A stretch of 8,410 bases of DNA, taken from assembly GCA_003354225.1 (NCBI GenBank), contig PIVH01000085.1, positions 1 through 8,410 of the forward strand, given 5' to 3'. Under the pieces are notes generated by a model. The model did no database searches. It was not told the DNA's origin and was given only the letters and a program-made list of their open reading frames with translations. The position numbers and the translations under genes were made by a program. The stretch comes from Globobulimina sp. (Eukaryota; Foraminifera; Rotaliida). This document shows, piece by piece, positions 8,082-8,410 of the stretch (position 1 is the first letter of the stretch; every line of letters begins with the position of its first letter).

Positions 8082-8222
8082 CAGGTTTTCAGCGTCAGAT
8101 TTTTATTGGAGTAAGGTGTCAGCAAACCGTTTCTGGTGACTGATAAAGGTAAAAATTATATAGGTTTGCCTTCGTTTCTCAGAAACAATAAAAATCTGAC
8201 GCTGAAAACCTGATGCTCTTTA
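8072..8222. repeat. Perfect 37-bp inverted repeat with a 77-bp spacer (foldback element or 5'-UTR hairpin)
   Basis: The left arm 8072-8108 (starts TAAAGAGCATCAGG) is the exact reverse complement of the right arm 8186-8222 (ends CCTGATGCTCTTTA). The match breaks at 8071/8223 and 8109/8185. Inside the spacer a second 7-bp pair (GCAAACC at 8122-8128, GGTTTGC at 8163-8169) can stack within the main stem. The spacer also ends in the small palindrome GTTTCTCAGAAAC (8174-8186). The outer dinucleotide on both sides is TA. The structure can therefore be read as a 147-bp foldback (MITE-like) element with 35-bp terminal repeats and a TA duplication, as in Tc1/mariner relatives. In RNA it would form a very stable hairpin over or just before the ORF1a start. 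Confidence 0.9.
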
Positions 8223-8260
8223 TTGTGAATAATCAAATAATGTATATTTATTTCATTATA

Positions 8261-8284
8261 CAGTGGTAACTCCTATAAGAGGAA
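8261..8284 (+). repeat. Possible terminal inverted repeat of a mariner/pogo-like DNA transposon running out of the window
   Basis: CAGTGGTAACTCCTATAAG starts here, directly after a TA dinucleotide (8259-8260). It resembles, from general knowledge, the ends of pogo/Fot/Tigger and other Tc1/mariner relatives, which commonly start CAGT, followed by an AACCTC-TATAA-like stretch, next to a TA target site. No matching opposite end or transposase is in view, so this rests on one short motif. Confidence 0.25.
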
Positions 8285-8287
8285 GAA

Positions 8288-8312
8288 TCATACAAATGAT
8301 CATATTGTATGA
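8288..8312. repeat. Near-perfect short palindrome with a GATC core
   Basis: TCATACAA (8288-8295) pairs exactly with TTGTATGA (8305-8312). The 9-base centre contains the self-complementary ATGATCAT (8296-8303). Related words recur at the window end (ATATGATC at 8392-8399, GTATGATC at 8403-8410), so the block 8288-8410 may itself be part of a larger inverted structure cut off by the window edge. A separate small stem (CTGGG 8323-8327, CCCAG 8336-8340) lies between. Confidence 0.5.
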
Positions 8313-8410
8313 CTACAGAAGTCTGGGCGACCTTTCCCAGGCAAAATGTGATCCTACATTATAGAATTTATGATTTTATTTATGTATGATTATATGATCA
8401 CTGTATGATC

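Larger units (their letters stand above)
1..8222 (-). mobile_element. Non-LTR retrotransposon (LINE) with APE endonuclease, RT and RNase H; near full-length, ends not defined
   Basis: Three large collinear ORFs on the minus strand have the layout of an autonomous non-LTR retrotransposon: a gag-like, zinc-knuckle ORF1 (split by one stop) followed by a single ORF2 with endonuclease, reverse transcriptase, RNase H and a C-terminal CCHC motif. That domain order is typical of the I-like group of LINEs (I, Tad, R1, Loa, Ingi and relatives), but I cannot place the clade without a tree. No LTR, integrase or aspartic protease is present. The 3' boundary is not visible: the window ends 126 bases after ORF2 with no poly(A) or simple-repeat tail. 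The 5' boundary is also uncertain; I end it at the outer edge of the large inverted repeat, which may itself be a separate insertion. No target-site duplication can be paired within the window. Confidence 0.88.
8223..8410. other. Non-coding right flank (upstream side of the LINE)
   Basis: No ORF of useful length is visible on either strand. Composition is more even between strands than in the LINE ORFs. It holds the TA-flanked CAGTGGTAAC motif at 8261 and the GATC/TATGATC palindromes. It could be the 5' UTR of the LINE, host DNA, or the start of another transposon. Confidence 0.5.

Noticed and set aside
8156-8162. TATATAA on the minus strand inside the hairpin spacer, as a TATA box for the LINE.
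   Set aside because: Such words are expected often in DNA this AT-rich, and LINE promoters are usually internal and TATA-less. Nothing else supports it.
8072-8222. The inverted repeat as a CRISPR repeat, an attC site or a bacterial terminator.
   Set aside because: There is one repeat pair only, in inverted orientation, in a window dominated by a eukaryotic LINE. No cas, integrase or bacterial gene context is present.

Overview
The window is AT-rich eukaryotic DNA and almost all of it is one non-LTR retrotransposon (LINE) lying on the minus strand. The evidence is an intact 1,438-residue ORF2 with the order apurinic-type endonuclease, reverse transcriptase, RNase H, CCHC zinc motif. Upstream on the same strand lies a gag-like ORF1 region with Cys/His zinc-knuckle motifs and very basic segments. 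No LTRs, tRNA-like primer site, protease or integrase are visible. Gene content does not identify the host. The low GC, Asn/Lys/Ile-rich proteins and ordinary use of TAA and TGA as stops suggest an AT-rich eukaryote with the standard genetic code, possibly a protist, but this is weak.

Layout in the element's own 5'-to-3' direction (right to left in the window): (1) 8223-8410, flanking or 5' non-coding DNA with short palindromes and a possible mariner/pogo-like terminal repeat at 8261. (2) 8072-8222, a perfect 37-bp inverted repeat around a 77-bp spacer, either a 5'-UTR hairpin or a small TA-flanked foldback element. (3) 8081-6858, ORF1a, unrecognised and basic in the middle. (4) A single in-frame TGA at 6860-6858, then ORF1b (6845-4869) in the same frame, which carries the zinc motifs and a Lys/Arg-rich tail. 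(5) 4868-4444, a 425-base inter-ORF spacer with a 93-codon ORF that runs 14 bases into ORF2. (6) 4443-127, ORF2. (7) 126-1, 3' flank with a possible AATAAA signal but no poly(A) tail or target-site duplication in view.

By analogy with other autonomous LINEs, ORF1 would coat the element RNA, and ORF2 would nick target DNA, prime reverse transcription on the nick and degrade template RNA. The RT, endonuclease and RNase H catalytic residues all look intact, so this may be a recently active copy. The points most worth a second look are the ORF1 split by one leaky-context stop, the large perfect hairpin over the ORF1 start, the cellular-type RNase H signature, and the overlapping small ORF before ORF2.
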